Assembly: GCA_003485185.1 (NCBI GenBank)
Contig: DNAS01000169.1
Location: 18,720-30,926 of the forward strand
Direction of reading: 5' to 3'
Length of the DNA: 12,207 nucleotides
Source of the DNA: Phycisphaerales bacterium
Lineage (GTDB): Bacteria > Planctomycetota > Phycisphaerae > SM23-33
The translations under genes were made by a program, and so were the position numbers. Numbering within the stretch: position 1 is the first letter of the stretch; every line of letters starts with the position of its first letter. The notes below the pieces were generated by a model. It was not told the origin of the DNA. It saw only the letters and a list, made by a program, of their open reading frames with translations, and ran no database searches. Below are positions 7,523 through 12,207 of the stretch, one piece after another.

Positions 7523-8593
7523 ATGATCGCACAGGCTGGACAATTCGTCCTGGACGGACTGGCCCGAAGCTGGATCAGCCAGAACTGGGCCTTCCTGGCC
7601 ATCGCGCTGACCCTGCTGTCGCTGCTGGTGTTCCTCGTGCTGCTGCTGAGCAAGTACGTCCGGATCTGTCTGAACATCTTCGTGGACACCCCCCCGCCGC
7701 TGTCGATGGGCCCGCTGGACTTCCAGCCGATCCACGGAGAGGTGGTCCGCTTCCGCAGCTTCGACGGTACGAGCCTGCGCGGAATGCACCTGCTGACCCG
7801 CAACCGCGCCGCCTGCCGAGGGACCATCATCTTCTGCCACGAGTACGGCTCGGACATGTACAGCTGCGCCCGCTACACGCGACCGCTCCTCGAGGCCGGG
7901 TTCGACGTGTTCACGTTCGACTACCGCGCGCACGGGGAGTCCAGCCGCGGGGGCGGGCGCTACCGGCCTCTCCAGTGGCCCAGCGATCGCGAGCTGGAAG
8001 ACACGCTCGGCGCCTGCGCGTACGTCGAGACCTACCTGACGGCAGAGGATCGCCCCGTGAAAATCGGCCTGTTCGGCATCTCGCGCGGCGCCGGCGCGGC
8101 CCTGCTCGCCGCCAGCAGCGACCCGAACGTCCAGGCCGTCCTGTGCGACGGGGCGTTCAGCACCGACACCACGCTCATCGCACTGATGAAACGATGGGCC
8201 CACATCTTCGCCCGCGTCAAGCTCGTCTACGAAAACCACACCGAATCGTTCTGGCGGCTGCTGCTCTGGCTGCTCATGCGTTTCGCCCAGCCGAAACTCG
8301 GATGCCGGTTCCCCTCGGTCCGCAAGGCGCTGCGCGACATGCAGCCGCGGCCGATCTTCTTCATCCACGGAGAGAAGGACAGCTATATCCGCGAGGACCA
8401 GACGCGACTGCTCTACGCCGACGCGCCCAACCCGAAGTACCTCTGGGTCGTCCCGGGCGCGAAGCACAACCAGTCGGCCATCGTCCGCCCGCGTGAGTAC
8501 GCCCACCGCACCATCGCGTTCTTCCGGCGCCACCTGGCCGGCGAGGCCGTCTCCGACGCCGAGATCAACGCCGCCGAATCCGACGTGGCGTGA
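7523..8593 (+). CDS. membrane-anchored alpha/beta hydrolase (serine hydrolase)
   Basis: A 356-residue alpha/beta hydrolase with one N-terminal membrane helix (about 22-43). The usual elements appear in order: an oxyanion region CHEYGSD (105-111), an FDYRAHGES strand and loop (132-140), the nucleophile elbow GISRGAG (185-191, Ser187), the acid in HGEKD (282-286, Asp286) and the catalytic histidine in PGAKHN (311-316, His315). It belongs to the broad group of membrane-bound esterase/peptidase-like hydrolases (BAAT/DUF-type and abhydrolase relatives). Its substrate cannot be read from the sequence. The ATG at 7523 is the natural start, with only a weak GAG/CGGA upstream. It is divergent from the polysaccharide operon and shares a 279-bp gap with it, so co-regulation or a role in modifying the polymer is possible but unproven. 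It ends at TGA, facing the hairpin array. Confidence 0.88.
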   Translation: MIAQAGQFVLDGLARSWISQNWAFLAIALTLLSLLVFLVLLLSKYVRICLNIFVDTPPPLSMGPLDFQPIHGEVVRFRSFDGTSLRGMHLLTRNRAACRGTIIFCHEYGSDMYSCARYTRPLLEAGFDVFTFDYRAHGESSRGGGRYRPLQWPSDRELEDTLGACAYVETYLTAEDRPVKIGLFGISRGAGAALLAASSDPNVQAVLCDGAFSTDTTLIALMKRWAHIFARVKLVYENHTESFWRLLLWLLMRFAQPKLGCRFPSVRKALRDMQPRPIFFIHGEKDSYIREDQTRLLYADAPNPKYLWVVPGAKHNQSAIVRPREYAHRTIAFFRRHLAGEAVSDAEINAAESDVA

Positions 8594-8860
8594 GCCCGCC
8601 GCCGTACGGCAAATCCCCTACAAAAAACGGGCGCGAAAATGCCCGAAAATAGGTTCGATTTCCGCGCGAAAAGGTCGAAATGCGTCCCGATACCCGCGAA
8701 AAAGGACGGATAATCCACCCCTCTCCGACGGGGTAAAGGGGGATCGGGCCCCACGAGACGCGCGACGGGAGCGCCCACACCCGCGCCGCCCGCCGCGCCA
8801 TTCCGATAGAACATTTCTCCCGTTTGCGAACTTTCCGCCGCCCTGCGGGCGCGCGGGTGC
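8594..8860. other. intergenic stretch between hydrolase and hairpin array
   Basis: I see no convincing gene here. Frames crossing it on both strands have no ribosome binding site and no recognisable protein. It holds several A-runs, the probable minus-strand terminator listed separately, and a weak ACCCC/GGGGT stem at 8717-8734 without a T-tract. The rest is featureless GC-rich sequence up to the first hairpin at 8861. Confidence 0.5.
8622..8645 (-). terminator. probable rho-independent terminator, minus strand
   Basis: On the minus strand a 5-bp GC-only stem (CGGGC/GCCCG) with an 8-nt loop is followed directly by six T residues (8627-8622). This is the geometry of an intrinsic terminator, though the stem is short. 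It lies between convergent genes and would end transcripts arriving from the island gene at 9093-10186, after they pass the four hairpin repeats. Confidence 0.4.
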
Positions 8861-9069
8861 CACCCTCAAGCGCTGTCCGCTTGAGGGTGTTCTTACCGAA
8901 CAGCGCCAACGATCGGGCACCACCCTCAAGCGCTGTCTGCTTGAGGGTGTTCTTGACGAACAGCTCCAATGTCTGGGTGCCACCCTCAAGCGCCGTCTGC
9001 TTGAGGGTGTTCTTGACGAACAGCTCCAATGTCTGGGTGCCACCCTCAAGCGCCGTCTGCTTGAGGGTG
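8861..9069 (+). repeat. tandem REP-like hairpin array, four copies, exact 60-bp period
   Basis: Four copies of a 29-nt hairpin start at 8861, 8921, 8981 and 9041, exactly 60 bp apart. Each is CACCCTCAAGC, a 7-nt loop, then GCTTGAGGGTG; copy 1 extends to a 12-bp stem with a 5-nt loop. Copies 3 and 4 share the same loop (GCCGTCT). Positions 8941-9000 and 9001-9060 are identical, so the spacers are duplicated too. Copy 1 with its spacer differs from copy 2 at about 10 of 60 positions. Most copies are preceded by GGGTGC; copy 2 has GGGCAC. The array lies between the convergent 3' ends of the hydrolase and the island gene, a typical place for REP/BIME elements. The same hairpin flanks the transposase gene at 10241-10810, its likely processing enzyme. 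Confidence 0.9.
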
Positions 9070-9092
9070 CTCTTTCCGTGTTCCTTTATTGT

Positions 9093-9440
9093 TTAGAATC
9101 TGAATCCCTCGGGCCATGCCGGGGATACGTTTCTGTGCCATTCGATATTCAGAAGCGGATATACCTCCACCCAGTTTCGTGCGTAATGTTCATACTTTGC
9201 GCGACTAATTGCTTCCATCAAGAAATCACGTTCTTGCCGGCTTATAGTTTTTGCTTCGTACCGATCCTGTATCTTCCTCACATCATCGTAATATGCTCCG
9301 CGAATATGCTCCCATTCTTTGGTGGCCAAGGAACAGGCTTTTTCATAAGCTATTCGATTGATGCCCACTGTCACGATTTCTCGACCTGTACGATCGACGA
9401 GTACCACAACCACTTTTTCAATTCGGGCATGCAATCCCAT
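9093..9440 (-). CDS. C-terminal part of the frameshifted zinc-ribbon membrane protein (or separate ORF)
   Basis: A 115-residue frame overlapping the 3' end of the zinc-ribbon gene by 70 nt in the -1 frame. It opens with a strong beta-strand pattern (VVVVLVDRTGREIVTVGINR, residues 10-29), then helical, charged sequence (KACSLATKEWEHIRG, DRYEAKTISRQERDFL), and ends PAWPEGFRF. No usable Shine-Dalgarno sequence lies before ATG 9440; the nearest GGGAGG is about 15 nt away. It therefore probably is not an independent gene but the original C-terminus of the upstream protein. Reading AAA AAG and then stepping back one base at 9413 joins it smoothly to the upstream frame and gives one protein of about 364 residues. 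It shares the lower GC of the upstream gene. I do not recognise its family. Confidence 0.55.
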   Translation of the reverse strand: MGLHARIEKVVVVLVDRTGREIVTVGINRIAYEKACSLATKEWEHIRGAYYDDVRKIQDRYEAKTISRQERDFLMEAISRAKYEHYARNWVEVYPLLNIEWHRNVSPAWPEGFRF

Positions 9441-10186
9441 GCGGTATACCCCAATCCTCCCGGCAGATGGTCTTCATGTATCCTAACAATGATAGCCGGC
9501 ATGTTAATTCGTTGGTAAGTGCAACGTTTACGCACATAAAGAATGTCATGAACATCATCATACACAAATGGGAATTCCGGCCGTGGTGCTTGCATGGCAA
9601 CATAGGCATCGTAACAAGCGCGTTTGGTCGCTTTTTGAGGAATTGCGCCAGTCAAATTGATTTTGTATCCATCGCTGCGTACGGCATTCATCCAAATGGC
9701 ATTGTGCCCAAATTCGCGACCTTCAAGGTTGGCAAGACGCAGATTCCAACTGTCATATACAAGCCATGCTTTCAGATGATCCTTCCTCATCCCCCTCATG
9801 CGCTTCACAAGCATGGTTCCGAGTGCGGTTAGATCCCTCTCGTCCATGATTGGGATTTCCACTACCACATAGTAACCCAAACTCTCTCTGTCATTCTCCC
9901 AAAGGATTTTCCATCCGGAAATCGGCTTGCGTTTACCAGAGGTTTCATCCGCAGCCAAATAGTTCGTCTCGGAATCATGATTGCTGTGGGATTTCGCGAC
10001 GAGCAAAATGATTCCTGATATCAGGACCATTAGAACAGCTATTCCGCCCGCAATAATCCATCTTCTCCGCCGAACTGATGGCACTCGAACAGCAGTCCCG
10101 CATTCTGGGCAATTATCTTGCTGCCCGCACAGGCAACTCGGCACTTCAAAAGTCGCATTACAATTCGGGCATTTGCACTCGATCAT
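9371..10186 (-). CDS. zinc-ribbon, single-pass membrane protein, apparently frameshifted near its end
   Basis: A 271-residue protein with an N-terminal zinc ribbon (CPNC at 6-9 and CPEC at 26-29, with extra Cys 4, 18 and 20), a basic stop (RRRR, 39-42), one membrane helix (about 43-64) and a C-terminal domain of unknown function, probably outside the cytoplasm. The zinc-ribbon-plus-helix layout is common in Planctomycetes. The ATG at 10186 is chosen over an upstream TTG (10219) because it starts directly at the zinc ribbon and has GGTG 5 nt upstream. The last 13 codons (WLWYSSIVQVEKS) look unlike a natural ending, while the -1 frame continues as a plausible strand. This suggests the frame broke near the A5 run at 9418-9414. 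Hand-counted 60-base blocks here are 28/60 GC, against 43/60 in the oxidoreductase gene. It may be recently acquired or decaying. Confidence 0.7.
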   Translation of the reverse strand: MIECKCPNCNATFEVPSCLCGQQDNCPECGTAVRVPSVRRRRWIIAGGIAVLMVLISGIILLVAKSHSNHDSETNYLAADETSGKRKPISGWKILWENDRESLGYYVVVEIPIMDERDLTALGTMLVKRMRGMRKDHLKAWLVYDSWNLRLANLEGREFGHNAIWMNAVRSDGYKINLTGAIPQKATKRACYDAYVAMQAPRPEFPFVYDDVHDILYVRKRCTYQRINMPAIIVRIHEDHLPGGLGYTAWDCMPELKKWLWYSSIVQVEKS

Positions 10187-10240
10187 ACAATCACCCCGTT
10201 CGTTAATATGCCTGCGCAACTGTATACATGCCTTGACGTT

Positions 10241-10810
10241 TCAGGTCCACTGGACAAGCGACTCCTTGTCGAGTGGAATCGGGCCGTCGCCGAGTCCTTC
10301 CCAGTCGCGGCAGCTTGACCACGTCCAATCGGTCGGCCTTTCGACCAGTCCGCGCTTGACCGGATTGTTGTGGATGTAGTTGAGGAACTTCGCGGCCTCC
10401 TTCTTGGTCCGGACGTTCCGGTCGTATCCGCCGCCCTCCTGCCAGAAACGGCGGACCGTCGGCCCGCGCCCGCCGACGAGCCTGGCCAGCCCGGCGGGAT
10501 GGTTCGCCCGCAGGTAGGCAACCGCCCTGCGCGAGACGGACTGCTTGATGGACCGGAGAATCGCGGAGATGTCGTATTCTTCCGCCGCCGGCCAGAGCAG
10601 CAGGTGCACGTGTTCCGGCATGACGACGTAGGCCCAGAGGTGGAACCCGTGTTTTTCCCTGGCGAGTCGGACGGCCTGCGCGAGGTATTGCCGCGTGCGG
10701 TTGCGCGTGAGGAACGGCTGGCGACGGTAACAGGAGAAGGTCAACTCGTGAGCTTCCCAGGGAGTGTTCCACCGCCGGCACGTCTTGCGAATCCCGCAGT
10801 CCCCGTTCAT
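10241..10810 (-). CDS. REP-associated tyrosine transposase (RAYT, Y1/HUH family)
   Basis: A 189-residue protein of the IS200/IS605-like Y1 transposase superfamily, REP-associated (TnpREP/RAYT) branch. Signatures are HELTFSCYRRQPFL (21-34), the HUH motif in VVMPEHVHLLLWP (62-74, His67 and His69), FWQEGGGYDRNV (122-133), a YIHNNPVKRGLV segment (145-156) in the late helix with Tyr145 a candidate nucleophile, and DWTWSSCRDW (161-170). RAYTs cleave and bind REP hairpins as single strands and are usually single-copy domesticated genes, not ordinary insertion sequences. The ATG at 10810 is chosen because the frame upstream runs through the hairpin repeats and gives junk. No clear Shine-Dalgarno sequence is visible, so a non-ATG start nearby is possible. 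Two hairpins begin 58 bp upstream; four more lie about 1.2 kb downstream. GC is high, unlike the adjacent island gene. Confidence 0.88.
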   Translation of the reverse strand: MNGDCGIRKTCRRWNTPWEAHELTFSCYRRQPFLTRNRTRQYLAQAVRLAREKHGFHLWAYVVMPEHVHLLLWPAAEEYDISAILRSIKQSVSRRAVAYLRANHPAGLARLVGGRGPTVRRFWQEGGGYDRNVRTKKEAAKFLNYIHNNPVKRGLVERPTDWTWSSCRDWEGLGDGPIPLDKESLVQWT

Positions 10811-10867
10811 GCACGGGAAACTATCGGCGGCGCGGAGGGAAGTCAAGAAAACCAAGTCAGGAAAGAG

Positions 10868-10955
10868 CACCCTCAAGCAGACATCGCTTGAGGGTGGCAC
10901 CCGATCATCGGTGATTTTCGAAAGAGCACCCTCAAGCAGACGGCGCTTGAGGGTG
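10868..10955 (-). repeat. two REP-like hairpins upstream of the RAYT gene, inverted relative to the left array
   Basis: Two 29-nt hairpins at 10868-10896 and 10927-10955, 59 bp apart, have the same 11-bp stem (CACCCTCAAGC/GCTTGAGGGTG) as the array at 8861-9069. Read on the minus strand their loops are GATGTCT and GCCGTCT; the latter is identical to copies 3 and 4 of the left array. The flanking GGGTGC tag and the trailing GCTCTTTC also match the left array in reverse orientation (copy 4 has GCTCTTTCC). They therefore point opposite to the left array and bracket the island. Confidence 0.9.
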
Positions 10956-10963
10956 GCACCCCG

Positions 10964-10975
10964 CGCTTGAGGGTG
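10964..10975 (-). repeat. half REP-like hairpin (single arm)
   Basis: CGCTTGAGGGTG is one complete arm of the repeat, followed by GCGCC where other copies have GCACC. The other arm is missing. It directly follows the second hairpin and looks like a truncated third copy, perhaps marking the outer edge of the array next to the oxidoreductase gene. Confidence 0.75.
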
Positions 10976-10980
10976 GCGCC

Positions 10981-11001
10981 CAATCCGCAATCCGCAATCC
11001 G
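10981..11001. repeat. three tandem copies of a 7-bp unit (CAATCCG)
   Basis: CAATCCG occurs three times in a row with no mismatches, between the half hairpin and the stop codon of the oxidoreductase gene (11013). It is a simple short tandem repeat. It may be a separate dispersed intergenic motif or slippage at the array edge. No function is evident. Confidence 0.8.
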
Positions 11002-11012
11002 AAATTCCCTCG

Positions 11013-12098
11013 TTACTCGAACAGGGGAATGTCCACGGGTTCGCCGCCGCGCATGGCGGACAGGTGGGCGCAGAGCCCCGGGGCGGTCCAGTTGGCGGCC
11101 GTCGGCGCGTCGATCCACGGCCGGCGGCTCTCCAGGATGCTCCGCACGAACTCGTCGACCAGCAGCACGCCCGGCGCGACGTGCCGCCCGCGCATCGACT
11201 CGGGCAGGCGGTCGGCCAGCGACGGCAGAGCGTCGATCCGCTGCACCAGCATCTGCGTGCCGCGCTGCCCGCCGGGGCGGGTCGGCAGCTTGCGGATCAG
11301 CGTGTGCTTGTCCCCGCCGCGGTGCGTGGCCCACTGGAAGCTCTGCTTCTCGCCGTACAGGTCGAACGTCTCGCGGAAGTCGATGGCCGTGTGGAAGATC
11401 ATGCTGGTGATCTGGGCGGCGATGTCGGAGTTTCGCAGGCGGAAGACGGCCGTCTCCACCGGGTACGGGTTTCCGTACGTCTCGTGCAGCTCGGGGCGCA
11501 TCGCGCCGGAGCCGAAGCAGCAGACCCGCTCCGCGCTCGTGCCCGCCAGCGCGAGGATCGGCGACATGGGGTGCGTGATGTAGTGCATCGGCGGCAGGCC
11601 CATCCAGTAGCGCGGGTGGTTCTCCAGATCGTGGTGGAACATGCCACGCAGGAACTGGATGCGCCCGAACTCGCCGCGCTGGTGCATGTCGCGCACGAAG
11701 AGGAACTCCTCGTTGGCGACGGAGGTCTCCATCATCATGTAGTTTCGCCCGCTCTCGCGCTGGGCGGCGAGGACCGTGCGAAGGTCGTCGAGCGTGGCGG
11801 CCATCGGCACCGCGCACGCGCAGTGCTTGCCCGCGCGGAGGACGGCGATGGAATGGGCCGCGTGATCGGGAATCGTCGTGAACAGGGCCACCGCGTCGTA
11901 GTCGTCGTCGAGGATCTCCTGGAGGCTCCCGTGGCGGCGCGCGCCGCTGATCCGCTCGAGGGCGCGGTCCAGGACGGCCGTGTCCGTGTCGCACAGGCCC
12001 ACGCGCTCCACGTTGGGATGCGCGGCGAACATGCCGGCGAAATACCCGCCGAACCGAAGCCCCGCCACCGCCACTCGAACCTTCCCGTCCGCAGCCAT
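11013..12098 (-). CDS. Gfo/Idh/MocA-family oxidoreductase
   Basis: A 361-residue cytoplasmic NAD(P)-dependent dehydrogenase-like protein of the Gfo/Idh/MocA family, whose members oxidise or reduce sugars, inositols and related polyols. The N-terminal Rossmann fold has VRVAVAGLRFGG (7-18) and an acidic end to strand 2 (LCDTD, 35-39). The next conserved segment reads AGKHCACAVPMAATLDD (89-105), where most members have a C-E-K-P core, so the usual lysine is replaced by Val97. The C-terminal domain has MMMET (121-125), a GLPPMHYITHPMSP motif (167-180) with His172 and His176 as candidate catalytic residues, and a typical ending (PWIDAPTAANWTAPGLCA, 327-344). The ATG at 12098 has AAGGAG 8 nt upstream, a strong site. 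The substrate is unknown. It reads toward the RAYT gene on the same strand, separated by about 200 bp of repeats. Confidence 0.9.
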   Translation of the reverse strand: MAADGKVRVAVAGLRFGGYFAGMFAAHPNVERVGLCDTDTAVLDRALERISGARRHGSLQEILDDDYDAVALFTTIPDHAAHSIAVLRAGKHCACAVPMAATLDDLRTVLAAQRESGRNYMMMETSVANEEFLFVRDMHQRGEFGRIQFLRGMFHHDLENHPRYWMGLPPMHYITHPMSPILALAGTSAERVCCFGSGAMRPELHETYGNPYPVETAVFRLRNSDIAAQITSMIFHTAIDFRETFDLYGEKQSFQWATHRGGDKHTLIRKLPTRPGGQRGTQMLVQRIDALPSLADRLPESMRGRHVAPGVLLVDEFVRSILESRRPWIDAPTAANWTAPGLCAHLSAMRGGEPVDIPLFE

Positions 12099-12124
12099 GC
12101 CGAAAACTCCTTAAATCAAAATTC

Positions 12125-12199
12125 CACCGCAGAGACCGCGGAGGACGCAGAGCAGAAAGAGAAAATTCCTTCACTGCGGTCTCTGCGTACTCTGCGGTG
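12125..12199. repeat. imperfect inverted repeat upstream of the oxidoreductase gene
   Basis: Two 28-nt arms (12125-12152 and 12172-12199) pair at 22 of 28 positions around a 19-nt A-rich loop. Each arm is itself built of repeated CTCTGCG/CGCAGAG-type words. Nothing codes for a credible protein here. The same kind of CGCAGAG-rich sequence is, to my recollection, common as dispersed intergenic elements in Planctomycetes and some other environmental bacteria. It begins 26 bp upstream of the start codon, so it may overlap the promoter or 5' leader. Confidence 0.7.
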
Positions 12200-12207
12200 A
12201 GTCTTTT

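Noticed and set aside
7319..8533. 404-codon minus-strand frame opposite the hydrolase
   Set aside because: It shows no domain. The plus strand here has a complete alpha/beta hydrolase with its full catalytic triad.
8717..8734. ACCCC/GGGGT stem as a plus-strand terminator for the hydrolase
   Set aside because: It is only a 5-bp stem with an 8-nt loop and no T-tract after it, so it is not distinguishable from chance.
8861..9069. CRISPR array
   Set aside because: The spacers are duplicated along with the repeats, the repeat is a self-pairing 29-nt hairpin, there are only four copies, and no cas gene is nearby.
9413..9419. Canonical programmed -1 frameshift site
   Set aside because: The heptamer G AAA AAG does not satisfy X XXY YYZ, and I see no clear stimulatory hairpin or pseudoknot just downstream. 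A mutation or sequencing error is simpler.
8493..9518. Open frames through the hairpin array on both strands with 20-residue repeating peptides
   Set aside because: The 60-bp period is a multiple of three, so any open frame repeats automatically. There is no ribosome binding site and both strands behave alike, so this is a by-product of the DNA repeat.
10811..10990. 60-residue N-terminal extension of the RAYT gene
   Set aside because: It is a translation of the two hairpin repeats and their spacers. RAYT similarity begins about 20 residues after Met at 10810, and the resulting length is normal for the family.
10873..12200. Long frames in other registers across the oxidoreductase gene (10873-12174 minus, 11064-12200 plus)
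   Set aside because: They are Arg/Ala/Pro-rich shadows. The 11013-12098 frame has Rossmann and MHYITH motifs and a strong ribosome binding site.

Overview
The window looks like a chromosomal segment from a GC-rich planctomycete-like bacterium, possibly Phycisphaerae or a related uncultured lineage. This placement is inference from three things: very GC-rich coding sequence, a short N-terminal CPxC...CPEC zinc ribbon followed by one membrane helix (a style common in Planctomycetes), and a Gfo/Idh/MocA oxidoreductase of a type abundant in that phylum. No ribosomal or other marker gene is present to confirm it.

Region 1 (about 1-7243, minus strand) is one exopolysaccharide assembly and export operon. 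In transcription order it encodes a TPR+SPOR lipoprotein (7243-6449), a Wza-type outer-membrane export lipoprotein (6444-5314), a Wzz/GumC-type co-polymerase (5273-3708), a separate BY-kinase-like ATPase with a broken Walker A (3699-3031), a Wzy/O-antigen-ligase-type polymerase (3003-1486) and a Wzx/MATE-type flippase that runs off the left edge (1475 to before 1). Gaps are 4-40 nt, and two stop codons overlap the next gene's Shine-Dalgarno sequence. The parts fit a Wzx/Wzy pathway: the flippase moves lipid-linked repeat units, the polymerase joins them, the co-polymerase and ATPase-like protein set chain length, and the Wza-like protein exports the chain. No glycosyltransferase or initiating transferase lies in the window.

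Region 2 (7244-8593) holds a divergent intergenic region and, on the plus strand, a membrane-anchored alpha/beta hydrolase. Region 3 (8594-9092) is intergenic. It has a probable minus-strand terminator and four hairpin repeats with an exact 60-bp period.

Region 4 (9093-10975) is an island between two inversely oriented arrays of the same hairpin. It carries an AT-richer zinc-ribbon membrane protein gene, apparently split by a -1 frameshift, and a REP-associated tyrosine transposase (RAYT, Y1/HUH type). Two full hairpins and one half hairpin lie just upstream of the RAYT. Together, RAYT and hairpins form a REP/BIME-type system, the most interesting content here. Region 5 (10976-12207) holds a Gfo/Idh/MocA oxidoreductase lacking the usual EKP lysine and, upstream of it, an imperfect inverted repeat that resembles a dispersed intergenic element.
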